49,890 nucleotides of DNA from Chitinophaga pinensis (GCA_945877575.1 CAMDUE010000006.1:96767-146656); one strand, 5' to 3'; positions 7,529 to 16,051 are shown, counted from the stretch's first letter. The notes: generated by a model not told the origin, from the sequence alone. Made by a program: numbers and translations.

Positions 7529-8170
7529 TTAGTTGAAAAACGGATTGGTATTTATTTCTTTCTGAACTTGAGTGGATGGACCATGTCCACAAAAAAGCTG
7601 CATATCTGATGGAAGGGTAAAGATTTCAGATCTAATTTTCTCTAGGAGCAAATCGTGATTTCCGCCGGGAAGATCGGTTCTTCCTATAGAACCTTGAAAA
7701 ACGCAATCGCCTACCACCGCAAAATTTTCATCTTCCTGAATGTAAATTACATGTCCAGGTGAATGACCGGGAACAAATCTAACATCCAATTTCAAGGTTC
7801 CCACGATGATGCTATCGCCGTGTTGAACAAATTGATCTGGAAGGGGAGAAGGGGTGTAATCAAGGTTCCAAACGGCTGCCATTGCGTCTGACCGTTGAAT
7901 CATTTTGACATCGTCTTGGTGCAGATAGTATGGAACTTCCGGAAACTCTTGTTTAACGTACCAATTGCCAAAAATATGATCAATGTGGGCGTGGGTTCCC
8001 AATAAATGGGTCAAGGTAAGTTGATTTTGGATTAAAAAATCTTTGACGGTGTTGCATTCCTCACGATTATACATTCCTGCGTCTATCAGCGCTGCATGGC
8101 GGGTATTTTCATCCCAAATAATGTAGGTGTTTTCTGATAGCGGATTAAAAGTGAATGACTGAATGGGCAT
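7529..8170 (-). CDS. MBL-fold metallo-hydrolase, glyoxalase II-like
   Basis: 213 residues from the ATG at 8168-8170. The zinc motif THAHIDH (HxHxDH) is near residue 78, the second His in VPGHSPGH, the bridging Asp in AVVGDCVF, and the last His in LFCGHGP, the full ligand set of the family. GSIGRTDLPGG is typical of the glyoxalase II-like hydrolases of unknown substrate. A longer upstream start would prefix a hydrophobic Cys-rich stretch that overlaps the promoter, so it is rejected. TATCTTTG lies four bases before the chosen ATG. Confidence 0.88.
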   Translation of the reverse strand: MPIQSFTFNPLSENTYIIWDENTRHAALIDAGMYNREECNTVKDFLIQNQLTLTHLLGTHAHIDHIFGNWYVKQEFPEVPYYLHQDDVKMIQRSDAMAAVWNLDYTPSPLPDQFVQHGDSIIVGTLKLDVRFVPGHSPGHVIYIQEDENFAVVGDCVFQGSIGRTDLPGGNHDLLLEKIRSEIFTLPSDMQLFCGHGPSTQVQKEINTNPFFN

Positions 8171-8174
8171 GGCG

Positions 8175-8182
8175 CAAAGATA
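8175..8182 (-). promoter_or_regulatory. -7 promoter element of the MBL hydrolase-menD unit
   Basis: Minus strand TATCTTTG-CGCC-ATG. A TTG 22 bases upstream lies in the right arm of the lpd terminator. The four-base gap to the ATG suggests a leaderless transcript. Confidence 0.5.
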
Positions 8183-8197
8183 GGTCTGTAAACAACA

Positions 8198-8227
8198 AAA
8201 AACCCAAAGCATACGCCTTGGGTTTTT
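8198..8227 (-). terminator. Intrinsic terminator of lpd
   Basis: AAAAACCCAA (8198-8207) and TTGGGTTTTT (8218-8227) form a 10-bp stem with a 10-base loop. The T run follows on the minus strand, 22 bases after the lpd stop. The A run on the other arm means it could also work on the plus strand. Confidence 0.8.
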
Positions 8228-8249
8228 CTATCTTGTTTAAGGATTTAAA

Positions 8250-9638
8250 TTATAAATGTATGCACTCGTCGTAAGCTTGAGCAACGGCTTCCATTACTGC
8301 TTCGCTCATTGTTGGGTGAGGATGTACTGATTTCAATACTTCCATACCGGTGGTTTCCAAATTACGAGCTACAACAGCTTCAGCAATCATATCGGTCACA
8401 CCTTCGCCCATCATGTGACAACCCAACCATTCGCCGTATTTTTTGTCAAAAATAACTTTAACGAATCCGTCTTTATGTCCGCTAGCGCTTGCTTTTCCGC
8501 TCGCACTGAATGGGAATTTACCCACGCGAATCTCGTAGCCTTTTTCTTTTGCTTGAGCTTCGGTCAATCCAACAGAAGCAACCTCCGGGTGAGTGTAGGT
8601 ACAACCAGGGATGTTTCCGTAGTTCAAAGGCTGAGGATGATGTCCGCAGATAGCCTCTACGCAAATGATTCCTTCAGCAGAAGCAACGTGTGCCAATGCA
8701 GGACCAGGAACGATATCACCGATGGCGTAAACGCCAGGAACAGTAGTTTTGTAGAATTCATCTACTACCACTTTACCTCTTTCGGTTTTAACGCCCATTT
8801 CTTCCAAGCCTAAGTTTTCAAGGTTGGTTTCAACACCTGCAGCACTCAAAACGATATCGCATTCGCGTGTTTCAACACCTTTAGCAGTTTTGATGCTCAC
8901 GGTGCAACGGTCGCCTTTAACTTCTACTTTTTCAACGCTAGATTCTGTTAAAATTTCGATGCCTTTTTTCTTGTACGACATAGCCATAGCTTTGCTCACT
9001 TCCTCATCTTCCACGGGAAGAATGCGGTTCATGAACTCAACGATGGTCACTTTGGTTCCAACGGTATTGTAGAAATAAGCGAATTCCATTCCAATAGCAC
9101 CGCTACCAATGATCAACATTTCTTTGGGTTGCTTAGGAAGAACCATTGCCTCACGGTATCCAATGACGTGTTTGCCATCGATAGGAATGTTTGGCAATTG
9201 ACGACTTCTAGAACCGGTAGCTAAAATGGTGTGATCTACTTCAACGGTATTTACTTTACCATCTTCACCTGTAACGGCAATTTTGCCTTTACCCGCTAAT
9301 TTGGCAGTTCCTTTAATGACTTCAATTTTATTTTTCTTCATCAAGAAGGCAATACCCTTGCTCATTCCGTCAGCTACTCCGCGGCTTCTTTTGATCATGC
9401 CATCGAAGTCGGTTTTAACTTCTGCTACAGAAATTCCGTAGTCAGCAGCATGGTTAATGTAGTCAAACACTTGAGCACTTTTTAACAAGGCTTTAGTGGG
9501 TATACATCCCCAATTCAAACACACACCACCTAAATCGGCTTTTTCGATGATGGCAACTTTTTTACCCAATTGTGAAGCGCGGATGGCAGCAACGTAACCG
9601 CCGGGTCCACTACCTATGACAGCAATATCAAATTTCAT
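8250..9638 (-). CDS. lpd: Dihydrolipoyl dehydrogenase
   Basis: 462 residues, normal length. The FAD-binding GSGPGGYVAA is at residues 9-18, and the redox-active disulfide is in GGVCLNWGCIPTK with Cys40 and Cys45. The NAD-binding GSGAIGMEFAYF lies near residue 180. The C-terminal HPHPTMSEAVMEA carries the catalytic His and the downstream Glu. This E3 flavoprotein reoxidises lipoamide in the 2-oxoacid dehydrogenase and glycine cleavage complexes. No E1 or E2 genes are nearby. It ends in a strong terminator and has its own -7 element in the short gap after typA. Confidence 0.96.
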   Translation of the reverse strand: MKFDIAVIGSGPGGYVAAIRASQLGKKVAIIEKADLGGVCLNWGCIPTKALLKSAQVFDYINHAADYGISVAEVKTDFDGMIKRSRGVADGMSKGIAFLMKKNKIEVIKGTAKLAGKGKIAVTGEDGKVNTVEVDHTILATGSRSRQLPNIPIDGKHVIGYREAMVLPKQPKEMLIIGSGAIGMEFAYFYNTVGTKVTIVEFMNRILPVEDEEVSKAMAMSYKKKGIEILTESSVEKVEVKGDRCTVSIKTAKGVETRECDIVLSAAGVETNLENLGLEEMGVKTERGKVVVDEFYKTTVPGVYAIGDIVPGPALAHVASAEGIICVEAICGHHPQPLNYGNIPGCTYTHPEVASVGLTEAQAKEKGYEIRVGKFPFSASGKASASGHKDGFVKVIFDKKYGEWLGCHMMGEGVTDMIAEAVVARNLETTGMEVLKSVHPHPTMSEAVMEAVAQAYDECIHL

Positions 9639-9657
9639 GGTCTGATCTTTTGTGATG

Positions 9658-9665
9658 CGAAGATA
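9658..9665 (-). promoter_or_regulatory. -7 promoter element of lpd
   Basis: TATCTTCG on the minus strand, 19 bases before the lpd ATG, in the 33-base gap between typA and lpd. Confidence 0.4.
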
Positions 9666-9671
9666 ATATAA

Positions 9672-11486
9672 TTAACTCATGGTTTCTAACTTATTGGATG
9701 CGCGCTTACGCTCGTTTTCATCCAATATAATCTTTCTCAAACGGATGTTTTCTGGAGTTACCTCAACGTATTCATCGCCTTGGATGTATTCCATTGCTTC
9801 TTCCAAAGAAAACACTTTTGGTGGCGCCAAAACGGTGCTATCATCTTTACCTGCAGCACGGAAGTTGGTCAACTGCTTTGCAGTACAAAGGTTCAATACC
9901 AAATCTCCTGGCTTGATGTGCTCACCCACAATTTGTCCGGCATAAATTTCTGAACTCGTAGGAATGAAATAATTTCCTCTGTCTTTCAATTTATCCATAG
10001 AATACCCGGTTGAGCTTCCTTTTTCTTTGGATATCAATACACCATTGATACGGCCAGGGATTTCACCTTTGTAGGCTTCGTATGCTTTGAAACGGTGAGC
10101 CATGATGGCTTCTCCTTGGGTTGCAGTCAATAAGTTGTTTCTCAAACCAATCAATCCGCGAGAAGGAACCTCAAATTCCAATCTAACCATGTCGCCTTTG
10201 GGCTCCATGCTGAGCATTTCACCTTTTCTTTGGGACACATATTCAATAACTTTTCCAGAGTGCGAATCAGGTACGTCAACCGTTAAAATCTCAATTGGTT
10301 CGCATCTTACGCCATCAATTTCTTTTAATATGACGCGGGGCTGACCCAACTGGAGTTCGTAACCTTCACGACGCATGGTTTCCACCAATACGCCCAAGTG
10401 CAGAATTCCACGTCCAAAAACCAAAAACTGATCAGCAGAATTGGTTTCCTGAACACGAAGAGCCAAGTTTTTCTCGGTTTCTTTCATCAAACGCTCGCGA
10501 ATCTTCTGTGAAGTCACGTGCTTACCCTCTTTTCCGAAGAAAGGAGAGTTGTTGATGGCGAACAACATACTCATGGTAGGTTCGTCAATCTTCATTTGTG
10601 GCAATGCCTCTGGATTTTCAATGTCGCAAATGCAATCGCCAATCTCAAAGTTTTCCAAACCCGTTACAGCACAAATATCACCAGCGGTAACCTCAGTTAT
10701 TTTGGCTTTACCCAATCCGGTAAAAGTATAAATCTCTTTGATTTTATGTTTTTCGATACGTCCATCGCGCTTCACCAAAGAAACGGGCATATTTTCTTTC
10801 AAATGTCCGCGCTTCAATCTTCCAATGGCAATACGACCGGTAAAGCTAGAATAATCTAAGCTGGTGATTTGCATTTGGTTGGTACCTTCTTCCACGTGGG
10901 GCTCAGGAATCACCTTCACGATGGTATCCATCAAGAAGGTCAAATCTGGGGTAGGATTTCTAAAATCTGGACCGAACCAACCGTTTTTACCCGATCCGAA
11001 AACCGTAGTAAAATCAAGTTGTTGTTCGTTTGCACCTAGGTTAAAGAACAAATCAAAGATATCGTCGTGGGTTTTTTCAGGATCACAGTTTGGTTTGTCA
11101 ACCTTATTAATAACAACAATAGGTTTCTTACCGAGTGCAAGAGCTTTTTGAAGCACGAAACGGGTTTGGGGCATGGGTCCTTCGAAAGCATCCACAAGAA
11201 GCAATACTCCATCGGCCATATTCAAAACACGCTCTACTTCACCGCCAAAATCGGCGTGACCAGGGGTATCAATGATGTTAATTTTTGTACCTTTCCAAAT
11301 TACGCTAACATTTTTGGCAAGGATGGTAATACCGCGTTCACGTTCAAGGTCATTATTGTCAAGAATAAGTTCGCCAAAGTCTTGATTTTCTCTAAAAAGT
11401 TTGGCTTGGTGGAGCATTTTGTCGACCAGGGTAGTTTTCCCGTGGTCAACGTGGGCGATGATTGCAATGTTGCGCAGTTGAGACAT
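9672..11486 (-). CDS. typA: Translational GTPase TypA/BipA
   Basis: 604 residues. The G1 loop [10 protein letters not shown] is at residues 11-20, ERGITI is the switch I/G2 region, DTPGHADF is G3 and NKVDKP is G4. The C-terminal region with SRGLIGLRN and [16 protein letters not shown] is specific to TypA/BipA among translational GTPases. The protein binds the 70S ribosome and helps 50S subunit assembly, notably under stress or cold. lpd follows 33 bases downstream on the same strand. Confidence 0.96.
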   Translation of the reverse strand: MSQLRNIAIIAHVDHGKTTLVDKMLHQAKLFRENQDFGELILDNNDLERERGITILAKNVSVIWKGTKINIIDTPGHADFGGEVERVLNMADGVLLLVDAFEGPMPQTRFVLQKALALGKKPIVVINKVDKPNCDPEKTHDDIFDLFFNLGANEQQLDFTTVFGSGKNGWFGPDFRNPTPDLTFLMDTIVKVIPEPHVEEGTNQMQITSLDYSSFTGRIAIGRLKRGHLKENMPVSLVKRDGRIEKHKIKEIYTFTGLGKAKITEVTAGDICAVTGLENFEIGDCICDIENPEALPQMKIDEPTMSMLFAINNSPFFGKEGKHVTSQKIRERLMKETEKNLALRVQETNSADQFLVFGRGILHLGVLVETMRREGYELQLGQPRVILKEIDGVRCEPIEILTVDVPDSHSGKVIEYVSQRKGEMLSMEPKGDMVRLEFEVPSRGLIGLRNNLLTATQGEAIMAHRFKAYEAYKGEIPGRINGVLISKEKGSSTGYSMDKLKDRGNYFIPTSSEIYAGQIVGEHIKPGDLVLNLCTAKQLTNFRAAGKDDSTVLAPPKVFSLEEAMEYIQGDEYVEVTPENIRLRKIILDENERKRASNKLETMS

Positions 11487-11553
11487 GTTAAAATTAAAAT
11501 TGCGCGAATTTCGGTATAATTTATGAATTTATTGTTATGAGTGGGTTTTTGGG

Positions 11554-11672
11554 GGGAGTCGGGGGTCGGGAGTCGGGAGACGGGAGTCGGGGGACGGGGG
11601 ACGGGAGACGGGGGACGGGGGACGGGTTTCGGGTTTCGGGGGACAGGTTTCGGGGGGCGGGAGTTGGGGAGG
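11554..11672. repeat. Degenerate heptad tandem array 1 (17 units)
   Basis: Seventeen consecutive 7-bp units without phase slip: mostly GGGAGTC, GGGGGAC, GGGAGAC, with GGGTTTC near the end. GGG recurs every 7 bp in thirteen units in a row (11554 to 11638). The array lies 67 bases upstream of the typA start and next to gene fragments, and on the minus strand it stays open as a spurious proline/serine-rich frame. Confidence 0.9.
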
Positions 11673-11689
11673 AGGGACGGGAAGTTTGA

Positions 11690-11862
11690 ATTATTGAGTA
11701 TGCATGCGATGAAATAATTTCGATTGATGGAAATTTAAAATTGCCCGATTCTGTCATTCCTGAGAAAATTCGGGAATATGTAAAATCAAACTATCCAGCC
11801 TATTTCTATACAGAGAGGGGAGAATTCACATCAATTTCGCACGATGTTCTTAAAACTTGTCG
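11690..11862 (+). pseudogene. Gene fragment, possibly PepSY-like
   Basis: An open stretch without a proper start, reading about YACDEIISIDGNLKLP then SVIPEKIREYVKSNYPA. The pattern 'DGN-x-LP-x2-V-x5-I-x2-Y-x3-NYP' resembles the PepSY-like/beta-lactamase-inhibitor-like repeats of secreted Bacteroidota proteins. It has no signal sequence and stops being plausible where the hsdM fragment begins on the other strand (about 11863). I take it as the broken remains of a gene; the family call is weak. Confidence 0.35.
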
Positions 11863-11953
11863 CTGGCTCAACACTGCCTCTAAATTTATTTGCAGCTTCC
11901 CACAGGGTAACTTCAATTGCTTTTTCTTTTACTTCTTTAGTTGACTTAGCCAT
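11831..11953 (-). pseudogene. hsdM: 5' stub of type I restriction-modification methyltransferase hsdM
   Basis: From ATG at 11951-11953 the minus strand encodes a 40-codon frame. Its first 31 codons read as the N-terminus of HsdM: a basic lead, then VTLWEAANKFRGSVEPA. In intact HsdM this continues with (E)YKHVVLGLIFLKY; here it changes abruptly after VEPA (near 11862) and stops at TGA 11831-11833. So roughly 90 bases of hsdM remain and the rest of the R-M locus is absent downstream. The stub starts five bases after the dinD stop, the usual dinD-hsdM order. Confidence 0.75.
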
Positions 11954-11958
11954 AAATC

Positions 11959-12801
11959 CTATTTCTTTCCATTAAGTTTTTTCTTTTCAATTTCTTTATC
12001 AGCAGATTTAACTCTGCGCTCAAGTTTTTTGATGTCTTCTTCAGCGGGTAGCTGTTCTGGTTTTATACCACTTTTACCAAGAAGTTCACGTACATCTCCG
12101 TTGTTCTTGATATGCTCATCCGTAATGCTCGCCTCACCTTTCAGGTCATGTTGCTTTACATTGAAGTTGGTGATTTCGGTGGCCAATTGTTTTGCAGTAA
12201 TTGTAATGGTAGGGAGGAAATCAGCTAGGGGTCTGTTTTCCGGAATGCCTAACTTCTTCTTCATGGTGCTTGTGGTCAATCCGCCAAACAATGCCCAATC
12301 TCCTTTGCTACGAATGTTTGCAAAACCTTTATTGTCTACACCCCTTTCATATATATTCTTAGAAAGTTCAGTTTCAGTCGCTGCCAATTTCTCACGAGCT
12401 TGCAAGCGCTCATTCAAGCGAATACGCTCTTCCAGCAACTCTTGCTTTCTTGTTTGAATGGCAAAATAACTTTGTGCAAAGGCTATTTGTTCTTTCTTAG
12501 AATCCCCGTTCTGCGCAATGAGATAGCAAGCATAGCGAGTAAGCATAATATCATCCTGTTTTCGCTCAGCCCCGGATCCGATTTTGACCATTTTGGTGAC
12601 GTCAACGAAATGGTCTAAAACCGCTTCCCCTGTGGTTTTGCAACTTTCTTTTGCCTTATCTACAGCATTTACGAAGTTACGCCAGTCTGAGTAACCAAGT
12701 AGCTCCTGAAGCTCCCTTGCGAGCCAATATTCAACACCTTCTTGCTCGTATGCTGATTCTTCAAATGATTTATTCAGTTTTATAATTGTTTCCTTTTCCA
12801 T
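11959..12801 (-). CDS. dinD: DNA damage-inducible protein D-like (DinD/Bro-N)
   Basis: 280 residues. The N-terminus (EGVEYWLARELQELLGYSDWRNF) is a Bro-N-like domain, followed by VTKMVKIGSGAERKQDD and LTRYACYLIAQNGDSKK. The family's C-terminal half contains GRSKGDWALFGG-like IRSKGDWALFGGLTTSTMKK and NNGDVRELL, and the tail is Lys-rich. DinD of Escherichia coli is LexA-controlled and acts on RecA filaments. Homologues outside enterobacteria are common inside type I R-M loci, exactly the context seen here with the hsdM stub. The frame is intact. No host-type TAnnTTTG element precedes it, in line with acquisition by transfer. Confidence 0.85.
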   Translation of the reverse strand: MEKETIIKLNKSFEESAYEQEGVEYWLARELQELLGYSDWRNFVNAVDKAKESCKTTGEAVLDHFVDVTKMVKIGSGAERKQDDIMLTRYACYLIAQNGDSKKEQIAFAQSYFAIQTRKQELLEERIRLNERLQAREKLAATETELSKNIYERGVDNKGFANIRSKGDWALFGGLTTSTMKKKLGIPENRPLADFLPTITITAKQLATEITNFNVKQHDLKGEASITDEHIKNNGDVRELLGKSGIKPEQLPAEEDIKKLERRVKSADKEIEKKKLNGKK

Positions 12802-12813
12802 ATCACATTATTT

Positions 12814-12828
12814 CTCGCTTTTCGCGAG
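12814..12828. promoter_or_regulatory. Inverted repeat upstream of dinD
   Basis: CTCGC-ttttc-GCGAG, perfect 5-bp arms, 13 bases before the dinD ATG. It could be an operator or a leader hairpin. It does not match any LexA box I know. The rest of the 12829-13025 spacer is AT-rich and shows nothing I can assign. Confidence 0.35.
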
Positions 12829-13025
12829 GATTTAATAAATTGAATACATAGCTCGTTTCAGTAATTATAATGTGTAAAAAACTACATTTAATTACGACGG
12901 AAGTTAGCTAAATTTTTAGAATTAGACAGATAAGATGGGAAACTTTTCGGTCAATTCAGGTCAATAACTTCAAGATATTAAGTGGCTGAAACCGGCACTT
13001 TCAAAATAAAGCAGAGAAATTTCCC

Positions 13026-13033
13026 TAAAATTG
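13026..13033 (+). promoter_or_regulatory. Possible -7 element of the DUF1287 gene
   Basis: TAAAATTG, one base off TAnnTTTG, four bases before the GTG at 13038. It supports the GTG start and another near-leaderless arrangement. Confidence 0.3.
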
Positions 13034-13037
13034 CTCC

Positions 13038-13634
13038 GTGCATAAAACTCTCTTGAAATTCTGGGTCATTTTGACCTTCTTCAATCTCTCTGTGGCCGAA
13101 GGTGGAGCTCAAGCCAATTTCTTTGATCGATTGGCCGACTCGGCCTATACATTGACCAAACAGCAAGTGGTTTATGACCCTCAGTATTTTGTTTTGAAAT
13201 ATCCCAACGGAGATGTGCCTGCCAACAAAGGGGTTTGTACCGATGTGGTGATTCGCGCCTACCGAAAATTGGGCATCGATTTGCAAAAGGAAGTTCACCA
13301 AGACATGTCATCGCATTTCAACGCTTACCCAAAAAGTTGGGGACTTTCGCGTCCCGACAAAAACATAGATCACCGACGGGTCCCCAATTTGATGACCTAT
13401 TTCAAGAGACAAGGCTCAAGTATCGCCATTTCAACGGTCGCGTCTGATTATTTTCCGGGGGACATCGTATGCTGGAATTTAGGCGGTGCCGTAACTCATA
13501 TTGGAATCGTCAGCCACCTGAAATCCAACGACGGTTTAAGACCCCTAATCATTCATAACATCGGCGCCGGACAGGTGCTCGAAGATTGTTTATTCAGCTT
13601 CAGAATTATTGGGCATTACCGATTTCGGAAATGA
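13038..13634 (+). CDS. Secreted DUF1287 protein
   Basis: 198 residues from a GTG start. A hydrophobic signal peptide (LLKFWVILTFFNLSVA) precedes the mature domain. DUF1287 signatures are clear: YPNGDVPANKGVCTDVVIRAYR, LQKEVHQDM, DKNIDHRRVPNL and AVTHIGIVSH. The Cys in GVCTDV with His in THIGIV suggests a papain/NlpC-P60-like thiol hydrolase, possibly on peptidoglycan; this is inference from residue order. The protein would act in the periplasm. Gap to the convergent toxin gene is 13 bases. Confidence 0.85.
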   Translation: MHKTLLKFWVILTFFNLSVAEGGAQANFFDRLADSAYTLTKQQVVYDPQYFVLKYPNGDVPANKGVCTDVVIRAYRKLGIDLQKEVHQDMSSHFNAYPKSWGLSRPDKNIDHRRVPNLMTYFKRQGSSIAISTVASDYFPGDIVCWNLGGAVTHIGIVSHLKSNDGLRPLIIHNIGAGQVLEDCLFSFRIIGHYRFRK

Positions 13635-13647
13635 ACTTTGCAATGTG

Positions 13648-13998
13648 TTAAATATCCAAAACAACTAACAGATTTCTTTGAACTTTATCTGATAGCGCTG
13701 TTGGTAGTTGGCCTATTTTTTTTATCAGTCGTCTGTTGTCGATGGCTCGAATCTGGTCAATCATTACATCACAATCCTCTCGAACATTGGCCATTCCCTT
13801 TTTCAAGTGTACCCGCAATAATTGACTTTTGGCTGATACGTTTGTGGTTATTGGACAAATTAGGGTGGAAGGATGAATTTCATTTAGAAGATCGGATTGC
13901 ACAACCAGTACCGGTCTTGTTTTTCCGGTTTCGGTTCCATGTCTCGGATCTAAGTTGGCTAACCAAACATCAAATTTTTGAATTTCCAAGCTCTTCAT
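13648..13998 (-). CDS. MazF/PemK-family endoribonuclease toxin
   Basis: 116 residues from ATG at 13996-13998. FDVWLANLDPRHGTETGKTRPVLVVQ is the PemK/MazF opening: the strand W-x-A-x-L-D, then GxExxKxRPxLVVQ with the conserved Arg-Pro. ICPITTNV is the next core strand, and IDQIRAIDNRRL is the final conserved segment. These toxins cleave mRNA. The start overlaps the antitoxin gene by 29 bases. All the usual core residues are visible, so it is probably active. Confidence 0.88.
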   Translation of the reverse strand: MKSLEIQKFDVWLANLDPRHGTETGKTRPVLVVQSDLLNEIHPSTLICPITTNVSAKSQLLRVHLKKGMANVREDCDVMIDQIRAIDNRRLIKKIGQLPTALSDKVQRNLLVVLDI

Positions 13999-14221
13999 AA
14001 TCGTCCATCTCTTCAAATTCTTTCAGCACTTTCATTGACTCTTCACTTACTAATTTCGATTCAAATGCCAACTGTTGTGCAATGAGTTCTTTCTTTTTCA
14101 CCGCGTTGTAATACTCAATTGCCTCGTTGATGTATCTATTCCTTGGTTTTTTAAGTCTAGATATTATTTCTTCAGTATCTGAATAAACATTTTCGTCAAG
14201 CTTAAGTGAAAGCGTTTTCAT
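13970..14221 (-). CDS. Ribbon-helix-helix antitoxin of the MazF-like toxin
   Basis: 83 residues. KTLSLKLDENVYSDTEEIISRLKKPRNRYINEAIEYYN, read in two parts, is a ribbon-helix-helix DNA-binding domain (strand with alternating residues, then two helices). The acidic C-terminus (LKEFEEMDDYEELG) would wrap the toxin. The gene precedes and overlaps the toxin, as in MazEF-like operons. A palindrome covers its -7 element, so it very likely represses its own operon. Confidence 0.8.
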   Translation of the reverse strand: MKTLSLKLDENVYSDTEEIISRLKKPRNRYINEAIEYYNAVKKKELIAQQLAFESKLVSEESMKVLKEFEEMDDYEELGNSKI

Positions 14222-14238
14222 AGTTTAGATATTCTAAA

Positions 14239-14261
14239 AGTATACAACAAAAGTATATACT
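14239..14261. promoter_or_regulatory. Operator and -7 element of the MazEF-like operon
   Basis: AGTATATACT (14252-14261) is a perfect 10-bp palindrome, and a half site AGTATAC lies at 14239-14245. AAAAGTATA occurs twice, 13 bases apart. The minus-strand TACTTTTG (14248-14255) overlaps the palindrome, so a bound antitoxin would block the promoter. Confidence 0.6.
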
Positions 14262-14293
14262 TTTTTGCTCAAATCAAAATTGATTATTTCAAC

Positions 14294-14301
14294 TAAATTT
14301 G
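14294..14301 (+). promoter_or_regulatory. -7 promoter element of prfC
   Basis: TAAATTTG, 13 bases before the prfC ATG at 14315. A correctly spaced -33 TTG is not obvious. Confidence 0.35.
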
Positions 14302-14314
14302 CACCTTTCTACTC

Positions 14315-15895
14315 ATGTTCGAATCTGAGATTTCCAAACGCAAAACCTTCGCTATTATTTCGCATCCCGATGCCGGTAAAACTACCCTGACAGAGAAATT
14401 TCTGCTTTTTGGTGGACAAATTCAAACCGCAGGGGCTGTTAAGTCCAACAAAATCACAAAAACCGCCGCCTCAGATTTCATGGAAATTGAAAAACAAAGG
14501 GGTATTTCTGTGGCTACATCGGTGATGACTTTCCCCTACAAAGGAAAGTGGGTCAATATTTTGGATACTCCCGGGCACAAAGATTTTGCTGAAGATACTT
14601 ACCGAACTTTGACCGCAGTTGACTCCGTTATCTTGGTGGTAGATTGCGTGAAAGGGGTGGAAGAGCAGACCAAACGACTCATGGAAGTTTGCAGAATGCG
14701 CAAAACTCCTGTGATTGTGTTTATCAATAAAATGGATCGCGACGGTAAAGATCCCTTTGATTTACTCGATGAGCTCGAAGAAAATTTAGACATTCAAGTG
14801 CATCCTTTGAGCTGGCCCATCAACGGCGGACGCGATTTTAAAGGTGTTTATTTGCTTCCCTCGAAATCTTTGAACCTCTTCGAAAGCTCCAAAACCAAAC
14901 TCTCTGATGATGTAATATCAGTGCAAGGCGTTGATGATGAAAGACTTCCACAGTTGGTTGGGGATAAAAATGCTGCAAAACTCCGCGAAGACGTGGAACT
15001 CATTGAAGGTGTTTACGGAGACATCGATATCAATAATTATTTGAAAGCCGACGTGGCACCCGTTTTCTTCGGTTCGGCATTGAACAACTTCGGAATTCAG
15101 GAGCTCCTAGATACCTTCGTGGATATCGCTCCGAATCCGCTCGCACGTCCCACAACCGTAAGGGATGTGGAGCCCACCGAAGCTAAATTTTCGGGATTTA
15201 TTTTCAAGATACACGCCAATTTAGACCCTCGCCACCGCGATAGAATTGCCTTCTTGCGTGTGTGCAGCGGCAAATTTGAACGCAATAAAGCTTACAAGCA
15301 TACCCGACTTGAAAAACAGGTCAAATTTGCGGCGCCATACACCTTTTTAGCTGATTCTAAGGAAGTGATGGATGCTGCTTTTCCGGGGGATGTTGTGGGC
15401 TTATACGATACCGGAAACTTCAAAATTGGCGATACACTGACCGAAGGTGAGGTATTCACTTTCAAAGGAATCCCGTCGTTTTCGCCCGAAATATTCAAAG
15501 AATTAATCAATCTTGACCCAATGAAAAGCAAGCAGTTGGAAAAAGGCATCCAACAGCTCACCGACGAAGGATTGGCCAACTTGTTCATCCAAGAACCCGG
15601 AAGCCGAAAATTTGTTGGTACCGTGGGTGAACTGCAGTTTGAAGTACTGCAATACCGCCTAGAACACGAGTACGGCGCGAAATGTCGCTTCGAGGCCCGC
15701 GGAATCCACAAAGCCTGCTGGATGACCGGTCCTGAAGCCGATCTGAAAGATTTCATGAAATACCGCGGTTCAAACATTGCCTACGACAAATCGGGCAATC
15801 CCGTTTTCCTCGCCGAAACCGCTTACATATTGCGCATGGCCATGGAAAAATACCCAGACATTCAATTCCACACAACAACGGAGTTGATATCCTAA
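14315..15895 (+). CDS. prfC: Peptide chain release factor 3
   Basis: 526 residues, normal for RF3. The GTPase P loop [10 protein letters not shown] is at about residues 16-25, [10 protein letters not shown] is switch I, DTPGHKDF is G3 and NKMDRDG is G4. The RF3-specific C-terminal domain includes [20 protein letters not shown] and [16 protein letters not shown]3 uses GTP to recycle RF1/RF2 from the ribosome after peptide release. The stop codon at 15893-15895 is followed after two bases by heptad array 2. Confidence 0.96.
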   Translation: MFESEISKRKTFAIISHPDAGKTTLTEKFLLFGGQIQTAGAVKSNKITKTAASDFMEIEKQRGISVATSVMTFPYKGKWVNILDTPGHKDFAEDTYRTLTAVDSVILVVDCVKGVEEQTKRLMEVCRMRKTPVIVFINKMDRDGKDPFDLLDELEENLDIQVHPLSWPINGGRDFKGVYLLPSKSLNLFESSKTKLSDDVISVQGVDDERLPQLVGDKNAAKLREDVELIEGVYGDIDINNYLKADVAPVFFGSALNNFGIQELLDTFVDIAPNPLARPTTVRDVEPTEAKFSGFIFKIHANLDPRHRDRIAFLRVCSGKFERNKAYKHTRLEKQVKFAAPYTFLADSKEVMDAAFPGDVVGLYDTGNFKIGDTLTEGEVFTFKGIPSFSPEIFKELINLDPMKSKQLEKGIQQLTDEGLANLFIQEPGSRKFVGTVGELQFEVLQYRLEHEYGAKCRFEARGIHKACWMTGPEADLKDFMKYRGSNIAYDKSGNPVFLAETAYILRMAMEKYPDIQFHTTTELIS

Positions 15896-15897
15896 GT

Positions 15898-16051
15898 AGT
15901 CCATAGTCCGTGGTCCATAGTCCGTAGTCTGAAGCCTGTGGTCCATAGTCGGAAGTCCATGGTCTGTAGTCCGTGGTCTGTAGTCCGTAGTCCATAGTCT
16001 GTGGTCGCCGACACCTGAAACCCGTTACCCGGTACCTGAGACCCGGTACTA
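15898..16051. repeat. Degenerate heptad tandem array 2 (22 units)
   Basis: Twenty-two 7-bp units with no phase slip. The first fifteen are AGTCCRT/GGTCYRT-type. The last part shifts to ACCC-containing units: GAAACCC, GTTACCC, GGTACCT, GAGACCC, GGTACTA. The array occupies essentially the entire gap between prfC and the convergent DUF3078 gene. Its last unit, GGTACTA, contains that gene's stop codon (TAG on the minus strand, 16049-16051). Confidence 0.93.

Noticed and set aside
11521-11757. Minus-strand frame of 78 codons rich in Pro/Ser/Arg
   Set aside because: It is the translation of heptad array 1; the apparent protein repeats come from the 7-bp DNA period.
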